14,652 nt of DNA, taken from contig PMCE01000187.1 in assembly GCA_003154025.1 (NCBI GenBank), positions 9,805-24,456 on the forward strand, written 5' to 3'. The stretch's first letter is position 1. Each line of letters starts with the position of its first letter. Below, piece after piece: positions 7,879 through 13,412 of this stretch. Both the position numbers and the translations under genes were made by a program. The DNA comes from Syntrophaceae bacterium. GTDB taxonomy: Bacteria > Desulfobacterota > SM23-61. The notes below the pieces were generated by a model. That model saw only the letters and a list, made by a program, of their open reading frames with translations. It ran no database searches and was not told the DNA's origin.

Positions 7879-8256
7879 ATGGAAGAAGAGAGCTTGCTCC
7901 AAAATTTGACTTAAAGCGGGGTCTCCCGCAGGGACTTTTTAAAATTTTTCACGGCCATGGCCGAAACTCTGGCGTTGCCCTCTTCTTTAGTTCTCCGAAT
8001 TGCCGAGGCGGAGAAACAGCTCAAGCCTCCGGTCATCTGGCTGGAGCTCTCCGACTGCGCCGGGGACACGGAATCGATGCTTCGGGCGATGAAGCCTACG
8101 GTGGCCGAGGTGGGTCTGGATATGATCTCGCTGGAGTATCATGAGACCATTATGGCCCCCTCGGGAAGGGCGGCGGATAAGTCGAAGAAGGATGTCATGG
8201 AGAAGTATAAGAGGAAGTACATTTTTCACCTCGACCCTTATGCCCGAGACTTCTAG
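7879..8256 (+). pseudogene. [NiFe]-hydrogenase small subunit, N-terminal remnant
   Basis: In one frame from ATG 7879 the sequence reads MEEESLLQNLT, then a TAA stop (7912-7914). It continues with the twin-arginine signal SRRDFLKFF, LALPSSL, PPVIWLELSDCAGDTES, PTVAEVGLDMISLEYHETIMA and MEKYKRKYI (to about 8223). This follows the N-terminus of periplasmic uptake-hydrogenase small subunits. Two features show decay. The signal peptide is interrupted by the stop, and the usual CAGCTES cluster motif has become CAGDTES, losing a proximal [4Fe-4S] cysteine. After KYI the similarity ends, about 11 unrelated residues follow, and the frame meets TAG at 8254-8256. The remaining two thirds of the protein and the large subunit are missing. 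Tat-dependent uptake hydrogenase is the recognised ancestor; the fragment itself cannot be functional. Confidence 0.85.
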
Positions 8257-8634
8257 GGGGTGTGCTACTGGGTTTTGAATCTGGTCCAACACGAGATCAA
8301 CTACCATAGTTTCATCGCCTTGGGCTTTGACCAAAATCATTTCCTGGCCAGGCCCGCGGAGATCATTGACTACCGAAGAATATTTGAGGGGAAATCCCAA
8401 AATGAGGGAGCCGCGGAACTCAGCTTTCCCTGGTGGTGTATAGAGTATCTGAGGCATTTCTTCAACGCCCTTCATGGCCGCGATAATAAATCCTTGGCTC
8501 ACGCCCAAGAGGGCCTCGACTGGGGTTCGCGGTTACATCCTGAATTGAGGCAGAATAGGTCTGAAATCATAAAGCGGTTTGAGTTCGGGGCTTTCAAAGA
8601 TCCCCGCCAATATGCGGGACAGGTTAATTGTTAA
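8257..8634 (+). pseudogene. Unrecognised coding fragment in frame with the hydrogenase remnant
   Basis: The same frame as the hydrogenase remnant stays open after TAG 8254-8256 for about 125 codons to TAA 8632-8634. It reads GVCYWVLNLVQHEINYHSF, later SFPWWCIEYLRHFF, and ends near DPRQYAGQVNC. The codons look gene-like, with third positions rich in G/C and a normal amino-acid mixture, but I do not recognise the family and it is not hydrogenase sequence. There is no ribosome site or ATG at its beginning (the first usable start is GTG 8260). I treat it as a gene fragment joined to the hydrogenase remnant by a deletion. A small independent gene starting at 8260 is the alternative. Confidence 0.4.
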
Positions 8635-8689
8635 TTATTTATACGATTAGTTGTAATATGTCCTAAATTTACTATTATTCTGGTAGCAT

Positions 8690-8753
8690 TTTGGTCTTTT
8701 CAACAGCCGTAAAATCCATCTTCATCCCTTTTTCCAAAGGCGGAAAAAGGAGG
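8690..8753. repeat. Single arm of a dispersed inverted-repeat element
   Basis: The segment from TTTGGTCTTTTC (8690) through AAAATCC (8711-8717), CTTTTTCCAAAGG and GGAAAAAGGAGG (to 8753) matches, with scattered mismatches, the reverse complement of the right arm of the element at 12637-12822. The opposing arm is not recognisable downstream. The Shine-Dalgarno-like AGGAGG at 8748-8753 belongs to this repeat. The flanking 8635-8689 stretch is AT-rich and holds no gene that I can see. Confidence 0.7.
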
Positions 8754-8819
8754 TTTAAGCTATGATGGAATCCTTATTGACTCGACATTGATCCGGCAAG
8801 ACCGGTGGGAAGGAGCCCC

Positions 8820-9659
8820 TTGCTAGAACCTAGGCAAAAGATCAATGGTCATTATGGTGTGGGTGGCGTCCTCGATTCGATCCTGCATACGCTTTCGGGG
8901 ATGGGTAAGGATTTGAATCAACTCCGGCCGAAGGATTTGGCGCCCGTTGACGAGTTCCATGTCCGGGGCCGGGAAGCTACGGTGGAACTGGCCCATTTCG
9001 CCGGGTTAAAGCCGGGGAGTCGCGTTTTGGACGTAGGCTGCGGCCTCGGGGGGTCGGTGAGATACCTGGCGGATGAACACCAGTGCCGGGCCACGGGGAT
9101 TGATTTGACCAGGGAGTACGTAGAAACCGCGCAGGCTTTGGCCGAGAGGGTCGGCCTTGCCGCGAAGGCCCGATTCATCCAAGCCAGCGCCCTGGACGTT
9201 CCCTTCGCCGGCGGTTCTTTTGACGTCGTCTGGACGGAGCACGCCCAGATGAACATCGCCGATAAGAATCGGTTCCATTCCGAGATCGCCCGGGTGCTCA
9301 AAGTGGGGGGCCGGTTCGTTTTCCACGACATTTTACAGGATGAAGGCGGCGAGCCCCACTATCCTTTGCCGTGGGCCAACGATGCGTCCATAAGCTTCTT
9401 GGCCACGGTCGCATCGCTGCAGGAATTTCTGCGGGAGGCGGGGCTTTCCATCCTCTCCTGGGGGGACAAAAGCCAACAATCCTTGGAGTGGTTCGCCGCT
9501 GTGGCCGAAAAGCTGAAGAAAGGGGGGCGTCCCCCGCTGGGTCTTCATCTCTTGATGGGAGAAAACGGGAAACTCAAGTCCCAGAACCTGGTTCGAAATC
9601 TCCAAGAAAAGAGAATCCGGATCATCCAAGCCGTGGCGGAAAGAATGCCGCCGGGGTGA
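8820..9659 (+). CDS. Class I SAM-dependent methyltransferase (sarcosine/dimethylglycine methyltransferase-like)
   Basis: This is a Rossmann-fold methyltransferase, probably soluble. Numbered from TTG 8820 (279 residues), the SAM-binding motif I is VLDVGCGLGG (69-78). It is followed by the acidic GIDL at the end of the next strand (93-96), the SALDVPF segment, the WTEHAQMNI active-site stretch and the VLKVGGRFVFHDI post-motif. The upstream GHYGVGGVLDSI and APVDEFHVRG are typical of glycine-betaine-type or related small-molecule methyltransferases, but the substrate cannot be told. I favour TTG 8820 because AAGGAG at 8810-8815 precedes it; GTG 8805 in the same frame has no ribosome site. The AGGAGG and ATG at 8748-8764 lead only to a 9-codon ORF in another frame. 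The 3' end overlaps the molybdopterin-oxidoreductase remnant. Confidence 0.85.
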   Translation: MLEPRQKINGHYGVGGVLDSILHTLSGMGKDLNQLRPKDLAPVDEFHVRGREATVELAHFAGLKPGSRVLDVGCGLGGSVRYLADEHQCRATGIDLTREYVETAQALAERVGLAAKARFIQASALDVPFAGGSFDVVWTEHAQMNIADKNRFHSEIARVLKVGGRFVFHDILQDEGGEPHYPLPWANDASISFLATVASLQEFLREAGLSILSWGDKSQQSLEWFAAVAEKLKKGGRPPLGLHLLMGENGKLKSQNLVRNLQEKRIRIIQAVAERMPPG

Positions 9660-9764
9660 GGTGACGGTCAAGGCCAAGGTGACTGACCAACTGCCCCAGG
9701 GGATGTTTTGGATGGCCTTTCATTCCCGGGAAGCGTGCGCCGACTGGCTGACGAATCCGGCCTT
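9652..9764 (+). pseudogene. Molybdopterin oxidoreductase, C-terminal remnant
   Basis: In the frame starting CGG GGT GAG GTG the sequence reads RGEVTVKAKVTDQLPQGMF, then MAFH, then the stretch ending DWLTNPA. This corresponds to the terminal molybdopterin-dinucleotide-binding domain of formate-dehydrogenase-type enzymes (usual form KAKVTDRVPxGxVFxPFHF...AAANxLTNPALDP). Only about 38 residues survive. The frame then runs without a break into aldehyde-dehydrogenase sequence, so a deletion joined the two genes at the NPA/FEAWK boundary. Recognition is by remembered family sequence over a short length. Confidence 0.7.
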
Positions 9765-10068
9765 CGAGGCGTGGAAGTGAACGGCGGCCCGTGAACGCGG
9801 GAAGCTGATGATAAAAGCAGCCGAGGAAATGGAAGCGCAGGCAGGAGAGATTGCCAGGACGGCCGTCATGGAAACGGGAAACGCCAACAGGCCTAAATCC
9901 CGGCCGGAGGCCAAGAAGACTGCGGGCCTGTTTCGGTACATGGGCGAAGTGGCCGGTGAGATGAAAGGCGAGAGAATTTCTTAGGGGAAAACGTCTCGTG
10001 CTATATTCGTTGCGAGCCGCTCGGCGTGGTGGGTGAAACCTTCCCTGGAACTCGCCCCCCGCGGCGCC
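9762..10068 (+). pseudogene. Aldehyde dehydrogenase, N-terminal remnant
   Basis: The visible pieces in order are AFEAWK, an in-frame TGA (9777-9779), ARERGKLMIKAAEEME, ARTAVMETGN, the RYMGEVAGEMKGERIS stretch and TAG at about 9982-9984. After a frame change come GENVSCYIRCEPLGVVGETF and, after a second one-base slip near 10045, the PWNSP motif. These are the consecutive N-terminal segments of NAD(P)-dependent aldehyde dehydrogenases (RERGRLL, ETGN, REPLGVVGxIxPWNxP). The catalytic glutamate and cysteine regions are absent. Two stops and two frame shifts make a working product impossible. Confidence 0.85.
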
Positions 10069-10099
10069 CCCTACATCGAAAGAAAGAATTTGAGGTGTC

Positions 10100-11125
10100 A
10101 TGCTGAAGAAAATCAAGATAGAAGATGCCATCGGCCAGAGGCTGGCCCATGACCTGACTCAAATCGTCCCCGGCAAGTTCAAGGGGGCGGCGTTTCGCAA
10201 GGGCCATCGGGTGATGCCCGAGGACCTCCCCAAGCTCCTGGATATGGGGAAGAAACAGATTTATGTGCTCACGCTGGCCCGGGGGGAAGTCCATGAAGAT
10301 GAAGCGGCCAAACGGATCGCCCGGGCTGCCGCCGGACCGGGCATTCGGCTCCGGGGGCCCCGCGAAGGGAAAGTGGATTTTTTGGCCAGAGTTCCCGGCC
10401 TGTTGAAAGTGAACGTGGAAGCCTTGCAGAAGATAAACGGGGTGGGCAGCCTGATTTTCTCCACGCGTCATTCCAATTCGGTTGTCGGCCCGGGAGAAAA
10501 TGTGGCCGGAACCCGGGCGATCCCCCTTACGCTGAAAGAGGCCGCCGTGAGGAAGGTGGAAGAAATTTGCCGCCGCGCAGGACCGGTGGTCCGGGTGCTC
10601 CGCCTCCGGAAGAAGAGAGTGGGCATCCTGGTGGTGGGGAGTGAAATTTTCGAAAACCGTATTCGGGACCGTTCCGGGCGGAAGGTCCAGGAAAAAGTGC
10701 AGGCTTACGGCTCGACCGTGATCCGGAAAGCTATCGTCCCCGACGACCCGGAGGGGATCGCCCGGGAAATCCGGGGGATGAAAGCAGCAGGCTGCGGTCT
10801 GATCGTGGCCACGGGCGGGCTTTCCGTGGACCCGGATGACGTGACCCTCGAGGGAATTCAAAAAGCGGGAGCCGAAATCCTGTGCTATGGCGTTCCCGTT
10901 CTTCCCGGCTCCATGTCGGTTTATGCCCGATTGGGAAAGGCCACCATCCTCGGCGCGCCGGCCTGCGTCATCCATGACCCGACTACGGCCTTCGACCTGT
11001 TTTTGCCCCGAGCGCTCGCGGATGACCCCGTCTCCCCGGAGGAGGTCGCCCGCCTGGGCCATGGGGGCTTTTGCGTGAAATGCCGGGTCTGCCGATATCC
11101 CATCTGCCCGTACGGGAAAGGGTGA
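10100..11125 (+). CDS. Molybdopterin-binding (MoCF-domain) protein with C-terminal four-cysteine tail
   Basis: The protein has 341 residues. The N-terminal part (1-60: EDAIGQRLAHDLTQI, GAAFRKGH, EDLPKLLDMG) resembles the lead-in of MoeA-like proteins. Residues about 172-310 form a MoaB/MogA/MoeA-type molybdopterin-binding domain with GILVVGSEIF, the GGLSVDPDDVT motif (239-249) in place of the usual GGTGxxxxDxT, and the GVPVLPGSM loop (264-272). The tail carries Cys325, Cys328, Cys331 and Cys336 in a CxxCxxCxxxxC pattern ending PYGKG, suggesting a metal or Fe-S site. A role in Mo-cofactor handling is inferred; the exact reaction is unknown to me. The ATG follows GAGGTG (10092-10097) closely. 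It converges with tatA. Confidence 0.85.
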   Translation: MLKKIKIEDAIGQRLAHDLTQIVPGKFKGAAFRKGHRVMPEDLPKLLDMGKKQIYVLTLARGEVHEDEAAKRIARAAAGPGIRLRGPREGKVDFLARVPGLLKVNVEALQKINGVGSLIFSTRHSNSVVGPGENVAGTRAIPLTLKEAAVRKVEEICRRAGPVVRVLRLRKKRVGILVVGSEIFENRIRDRSGRKVQEKVQAYGSTVIRKAIVPDDPEGIAREIRGMKAAGCGLIVATGGLSVDPDDVTLEGIQKAGAEILCYGVPVLPGSMSVYARLGKATILGAPACVIHDPTTAFDLFLPRALADDPVSPEEVARLGHGGFCVKCRVCRYPICPYGKG

Positions 11126-11208
11126 TCATCTCATTTGGAAGGGAGCGGGGAGAATGCATGGTGGGCGCATCTCGTTTACCCTTTGCCAAGAGCCGAGGGT
11201 CGGCGGTT

Positions 11209-11418
11209 TCATTGCCCTTTTGCCGGAGGGTTTTCCTTTTCGGCGGGAGACTCTTTCGTCGGGGTCACGTCGATGGCCTCCGGCTCGTGGAGGCCTTTCT
11301 TGAAATTGCGGATGGCCAGGCCGAAGCCTTTGCTGATCTGGGGGATCTTCCGACCCCCGAAAATGAAGAATAGAATGCCCAGGATGATAATCAGCTCGGT
11401 GAGACCCAAGTTCAACAT
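11209..11418 (-). CDS. tatA: Twin-arginine translocase subunit TatA/TatE
   Basis: TatA oligomers form the passage for folded proteins with twin-arginine signals. The 69-residue product starting at ATG 11418 begins MLNLGLTELIIILGILFFIFGGRKIPQ. This is one short membrane helix, the Phe-Gly hinge and the amphipathic helix (SKGFGLAIRNFKKGL), followed by a charged Pro/Glu/Lys tail. An upstream in-frame start at 11448 would add ten residues before the helix, which TatA does not have. GGAGAG just ahead of 11418 supports the shorter form. tatB and tatC are not adjacent. FdnG carries a Tat signal and is a likely client. Confidence 0.93.
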   Translation of the reverse strand: MLNLGLTELIIILGILFFIFGGRKIPQISKGFGLAIRNFKKGLHEPEAIDVTPTKESPAEKENPPAKGQ

Positions 11419-11520
11419 TTTTCTCTCCAGAACCTCCCGGGAGCGCACAACTGCTCCTTCTATGTAAACCCTTCGCTCTTCTTCCCGCGACCTTGTTCAG
11501 ACCAAAGAGTGCTTCGAAAA

Positions 11521-11574
11521 CATCATAACACATCACGCCGGCCTTGGCGCATGGAGAATAGTGGTGTTATGATG
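11521..11574. repeat. Intergenic inverted repeat between tatA and the alpha/beta hydrolase
   Basis: CATCATAACAC (11521-11531) is exactly complementary to GTGTTATGATG (11564-11574). A smaller inner pair CGCC/GGCG lies in the 32-nt spacer. It lies upstream of two divergent genes (tatA on minus, the hydrolase on plus), a position suited to an operator or a hairpin, but no regulator is indicated. No T-run follows it. The rest of 11449-11720 holds nothing I can support. Confidence 0.5.
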
Positions 11575-11720
11575 AGCCCTGGCTGCATGGGAGTGAAAAA
11601 TTTTTTCGCTCCCCCCGGTTTGTGGGTCGAGACCTACACCTATCCTGAAAGATTGGTGGAAAATATGAACAGCGCGTCTTTTCGTGCAGAAACAAGAAAG
11701 CGAGGTAAGAGAAGGAATTT

Positions 11721-12590
11721 ATGAAAGAACCGCTTATGAGAAAGGTCCAGGGGGATGGAGTTGAGATCCAACTGGCGATCTGGGAAGGAGAGGGAAAGAA
11801 GATTCTTGCCGTCCATGGGTTGACGGCCAATTGCAGGTGTTGGGATGCTATGGTGGCCAAACTGTCCCCCCGTCATCAATTCCTGGCCATGGACCTCCGG
11901 GGGCGAGGACGATCCGCCAGGCCTCCCTCGGGCTATTCCATCGAAACTCACGGACGGGACATCCTCGGGCTGTTGCATGACCTGGGGCTGAACCGGGTCG
12001 TCCTCATGGGGCATTCCCTGGGGGCTTTTATATCTCTGGCATTTGCCGCCCAAAACCCCGGGCGGGTTAGTCAGCTGATCCTGATCGATGGAGGGGGAAA
12101 GCTCAGTCCGGAACAGACCGCGAAAGTCATGGCGGGAATCAAAATCTCCCTGGACCGGCTCGGAAAGGCCTTTCCCTCTTATGAGGCTTACGTGGAGATG
12201 TTGAAAAAGGCGCCTTTCTTCCAGCCTTGGTCCTCCGCCCTGGATACCTACTTTCGTTATGAAATGGAAGAAGCCAAAGAGGGATTTCGCTCGAGAGTCT
12301 TGCCGGGGGCCATCCAGGAAGATATCCTGAGCCTGGCTGAGCTCGATGCCTCTAAATTTTACCCCCAAATTCATTGCCCGGTTTTGATTTTAAGAGCCAC
12401 CCGCGGGGTGCTGAGCAAGGATGATCTCCTTCTACCCGAGGACGTAGTGCAGCGGATGGTCCGGGAAATCCCCCGTGCCCGCCGAGTCGACGTGGAAGGG
12501 ACGAATCATTACTCGATTCTCTTCCACGACAACCCGACAAGGGACCGAGCCGTTTCCCAGTTCCTGGAAGAGGGCGAGGAATCGGATTGA
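11721..12590 (+). CDS. Alpha/beta hydrolase-fold protein
   Basis: The 289-residue protein has the single-domain alpha/beta hydrolase layout. The oxyanion-hole HGLTANCRCW begins at His32, DLRGRGRS (58-65) follows, the nucleophile elbow is GHSLG with Ser99, and the probable catalytic His263 is in GTNHYS. An acidic residue after strand beta-7 (DD at 234-235, in LSKDDLLL) is the likely third member of the triad. A helical cap region spans about 130-205. No signal peptide is visible. The substrate cannot be told; esterase, lactonase or C-C hydrolase are all possible. ATG 11721 follows AGAAGGA. A MITE-like repeat begins about 45 nt beyond the stop. Confidence 0.9.
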   Translation: MKEPLMRKVQGDGVEIQLAIWEGEGKKILAVHGLTANCRCWDAMVAKLSPRHQFLAMDLRGRGRSARPPSGYSIETHGRDILGLLHDLGLNRVVLMGHSLGAFISLAFAAQNPGRVSQLILIDGGGKLSPEQTAKVMAGIKISLDRLGKAFPSYEAYVEMLKKAPFFQPWSSALDTYFRYEMEEAKEGFRSRVLPGAIQEDILSLAELDASKFYPQIHCPVLILRATRGVLSKDDLLLPEDVVQRMVREIPRARRVDVEGTNHYSILFHDNPTRDRAVSQFLEEGEESD

Positions 12591-12636
12591 TCCGGCCCCG
12601 GGTGTGGAACGGACCCTCCGGCTGAAATCCGAATGT

Positions 12637-12822
12637 GGAATTCCGCAATACTTTAGCCCTTTGAAAAGGTCCTGCCAGAAATCCCTCCCGTCCTCCCTTT
12701 TTCAAAGGGAGGAGAACTTTGGGGATTCGATGGAGAATTCCCTCCGCTTTTTCCCCCTTTGGAAAAAGGGGATGAAGGGGGATTTTATGGCTCTTCAAAA
12801 GGCTAAACGGTTACCGAATTCC
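12637..12822. mobile_element. MITE-like element with long imperfect terminal inverted repeats
   Basis: The two ends mirror each other. GGAATTC (12637-12643) pairs with GAATTCC (12816-12822), TTTAGCC (12652-12658) with GGCTAAA (12801-12807), and GCCAGAAATCCC (from 12674) with the complement of GGGGATTTTATGGC (ending about 12791). Inside these, CCTTTTTCAAAGGGAGGA (12697-12714) faces CCCCCTTTGGAAAAAGGGG. The arms are about 70 bp long with mismatches and small gaps. No ORF of its own is present. A single arm recurs at 8690-8753. It sits downstream of the hydrolase stop, where the paired arms might also end transcription. Confidence 0.65.
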
Positions 12823-12862
12823 GAGACTCGAAACGGGGCAAAGCACCAGCAAAGGAGGCGGA

Positions 12863-13348
12863 ATGGAAATCCGGGAAGAAATGGTGGATCGGGCGGCGGA
12901 GAGAGCCTATGAGCTCCTGAATACCGGCCAGAGGAGGGCTTGATCGCAGACCGTCCTGCAGGTCATGCAGGAATGTCTGGGAAAGGTGGATCTCCTGATG
13001 ATCAAGGCCGTGGGACCCATGGCTGGGGGGAGCCGGGTGATGTCTCTGTGCGGGGCACTTCAGGCAGGCATACTGACCCTGGGAATGCTCTATGGGGCAG
13101 AGGGAGAAAAATTAGGCAGCCAGGAGGCCCTGGTGGAGTCGTTTCATCCGGTGAAGCGGTTTTACCGGGAATTCGAAAAAGCCTTCGGCAGCCGGAACTG
13201 CCCCGAGATCATCCATGCGGACCTGGAGAACCCCGAGGAGAGGAAAAAATGGGTGGACCGGGGTGGGCCGCAGGAATGCGCCCGGCTGTGCGGGCAAACC
13301 GTCCGCCTTCTTTTCTCGGTGATCCGGGATTTCGGGCAGAAGAGATAG
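12863..13348 (+). CDS. Predicted selenoprotein: C_GCAxxG_C_C-family redox protein with Sec at residue 27
   Basis: From ATG 12863 (AAAGGAGG at 12851-12858) the frame runs 26 codons to an in-frame TGA (12941-12943), then stays open to TAG 13346-13348, giving 161 residues if UGA is read as Sec. The N-terminal helix ERAYELLNTGQ leads to A-U-SQTVLQVMQE, which corresponds to the family's invariant NCxQAVL segment, so UGA replaces the first conserved cysteine. The remaining hallmarks are intact: SLCGALQAG (Cys63), GMLYGAE, Cys113, Cys139 and Cys143 (ECARLC). The family (Pfam PF09719, as I recall) is a small putative redox protein with four invariant cysteines; its reaction is not established. A well-formed SECIS hairpin follows the UGA. 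Conventional calling would give only a truncated gene starting near 12965. Confidence 0.9.
12941..12979 (+). promoter_or_regulatory. Bacterial SECIS hairpin directly after the UGA codon
   Basis: The order is UGA (12941-12943), 3 nt, lower stem CAGAC (12947-12951) with GTCTG (12975-12979), a 2x2 internal loop CG/AT, upper stem TCCTGCA (12954-12960) with TGCAGGA (12966-12972), and apical loop GGTCA (12961-12965). All twelve stem pairs are Watson-Crick. The GGUC-type loop 17 nt after UGA is like the SelB-binding loop of E. coli fdhF. The hairpin lies within codons that also encode the conserved family segment. Confidence 0.9.
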
Positions 13349-13377
13349 GCCAAGCCGCGATTGCTGGGGTGATGCTT

Positions 13378-13412
13378 CGCGGGGGGAAAGAGATCCCTCT
13401 TACTTCCCCGCG
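13378..13412. terminator. Hairpin between convergent genes, possible bidirectional terminator
   Basis: CGCGGGG (13378-13384) pairs with CCCCGCG (13406-13412), and inside it AAGAG pairs with CTCTT around the loop ATCC. It overlaps the last codons of the desulfurase-like gene and lies 30 nt past the selenoprotein stop. There is no T-run on either side, so termination is only a possibility. Confidence 0.35.

Noticed and set aside
8254..8256. In-frame TAG read as pyrrolysine
   Set aside because: The flanking sequence is a broken hydrogenase joined to unrelated sequence, with another stop (TAA) upstream. No pyl genes or Pyl-type methyltransferase are in the window.
8762..8791. Nine-codon ORF with a perfect ribosome site as a leader-peptide gene
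   Set aside because: The ribosome site is part of a dispersed repeat and the peptide shows no attenuator features such as codon runs or alternative hairpins.
9777..9779. In-frame TGA in the aldehyde-dehydrogenase remnant as selenocysteine
   Set aside because: The position is not a cysteine in that family, and the following sequence has a further TAG and two frame shifts.
11192..11204. Small hairpin GCCGA/TCGGC between the MoCF gene and tatA as a terminator
   Set aside because: Only five base pairs with a three-base loop and no T-run on either strand.
11509..11724. A 71-codon plus-strand frame whose stop overlaps the hydrolase start as ATGA
   Set aside because: The overlap suggests coupling, but there is no ribosome site, no recognisable protein, and the frame crosses the 11521-11574 inverted repeat.
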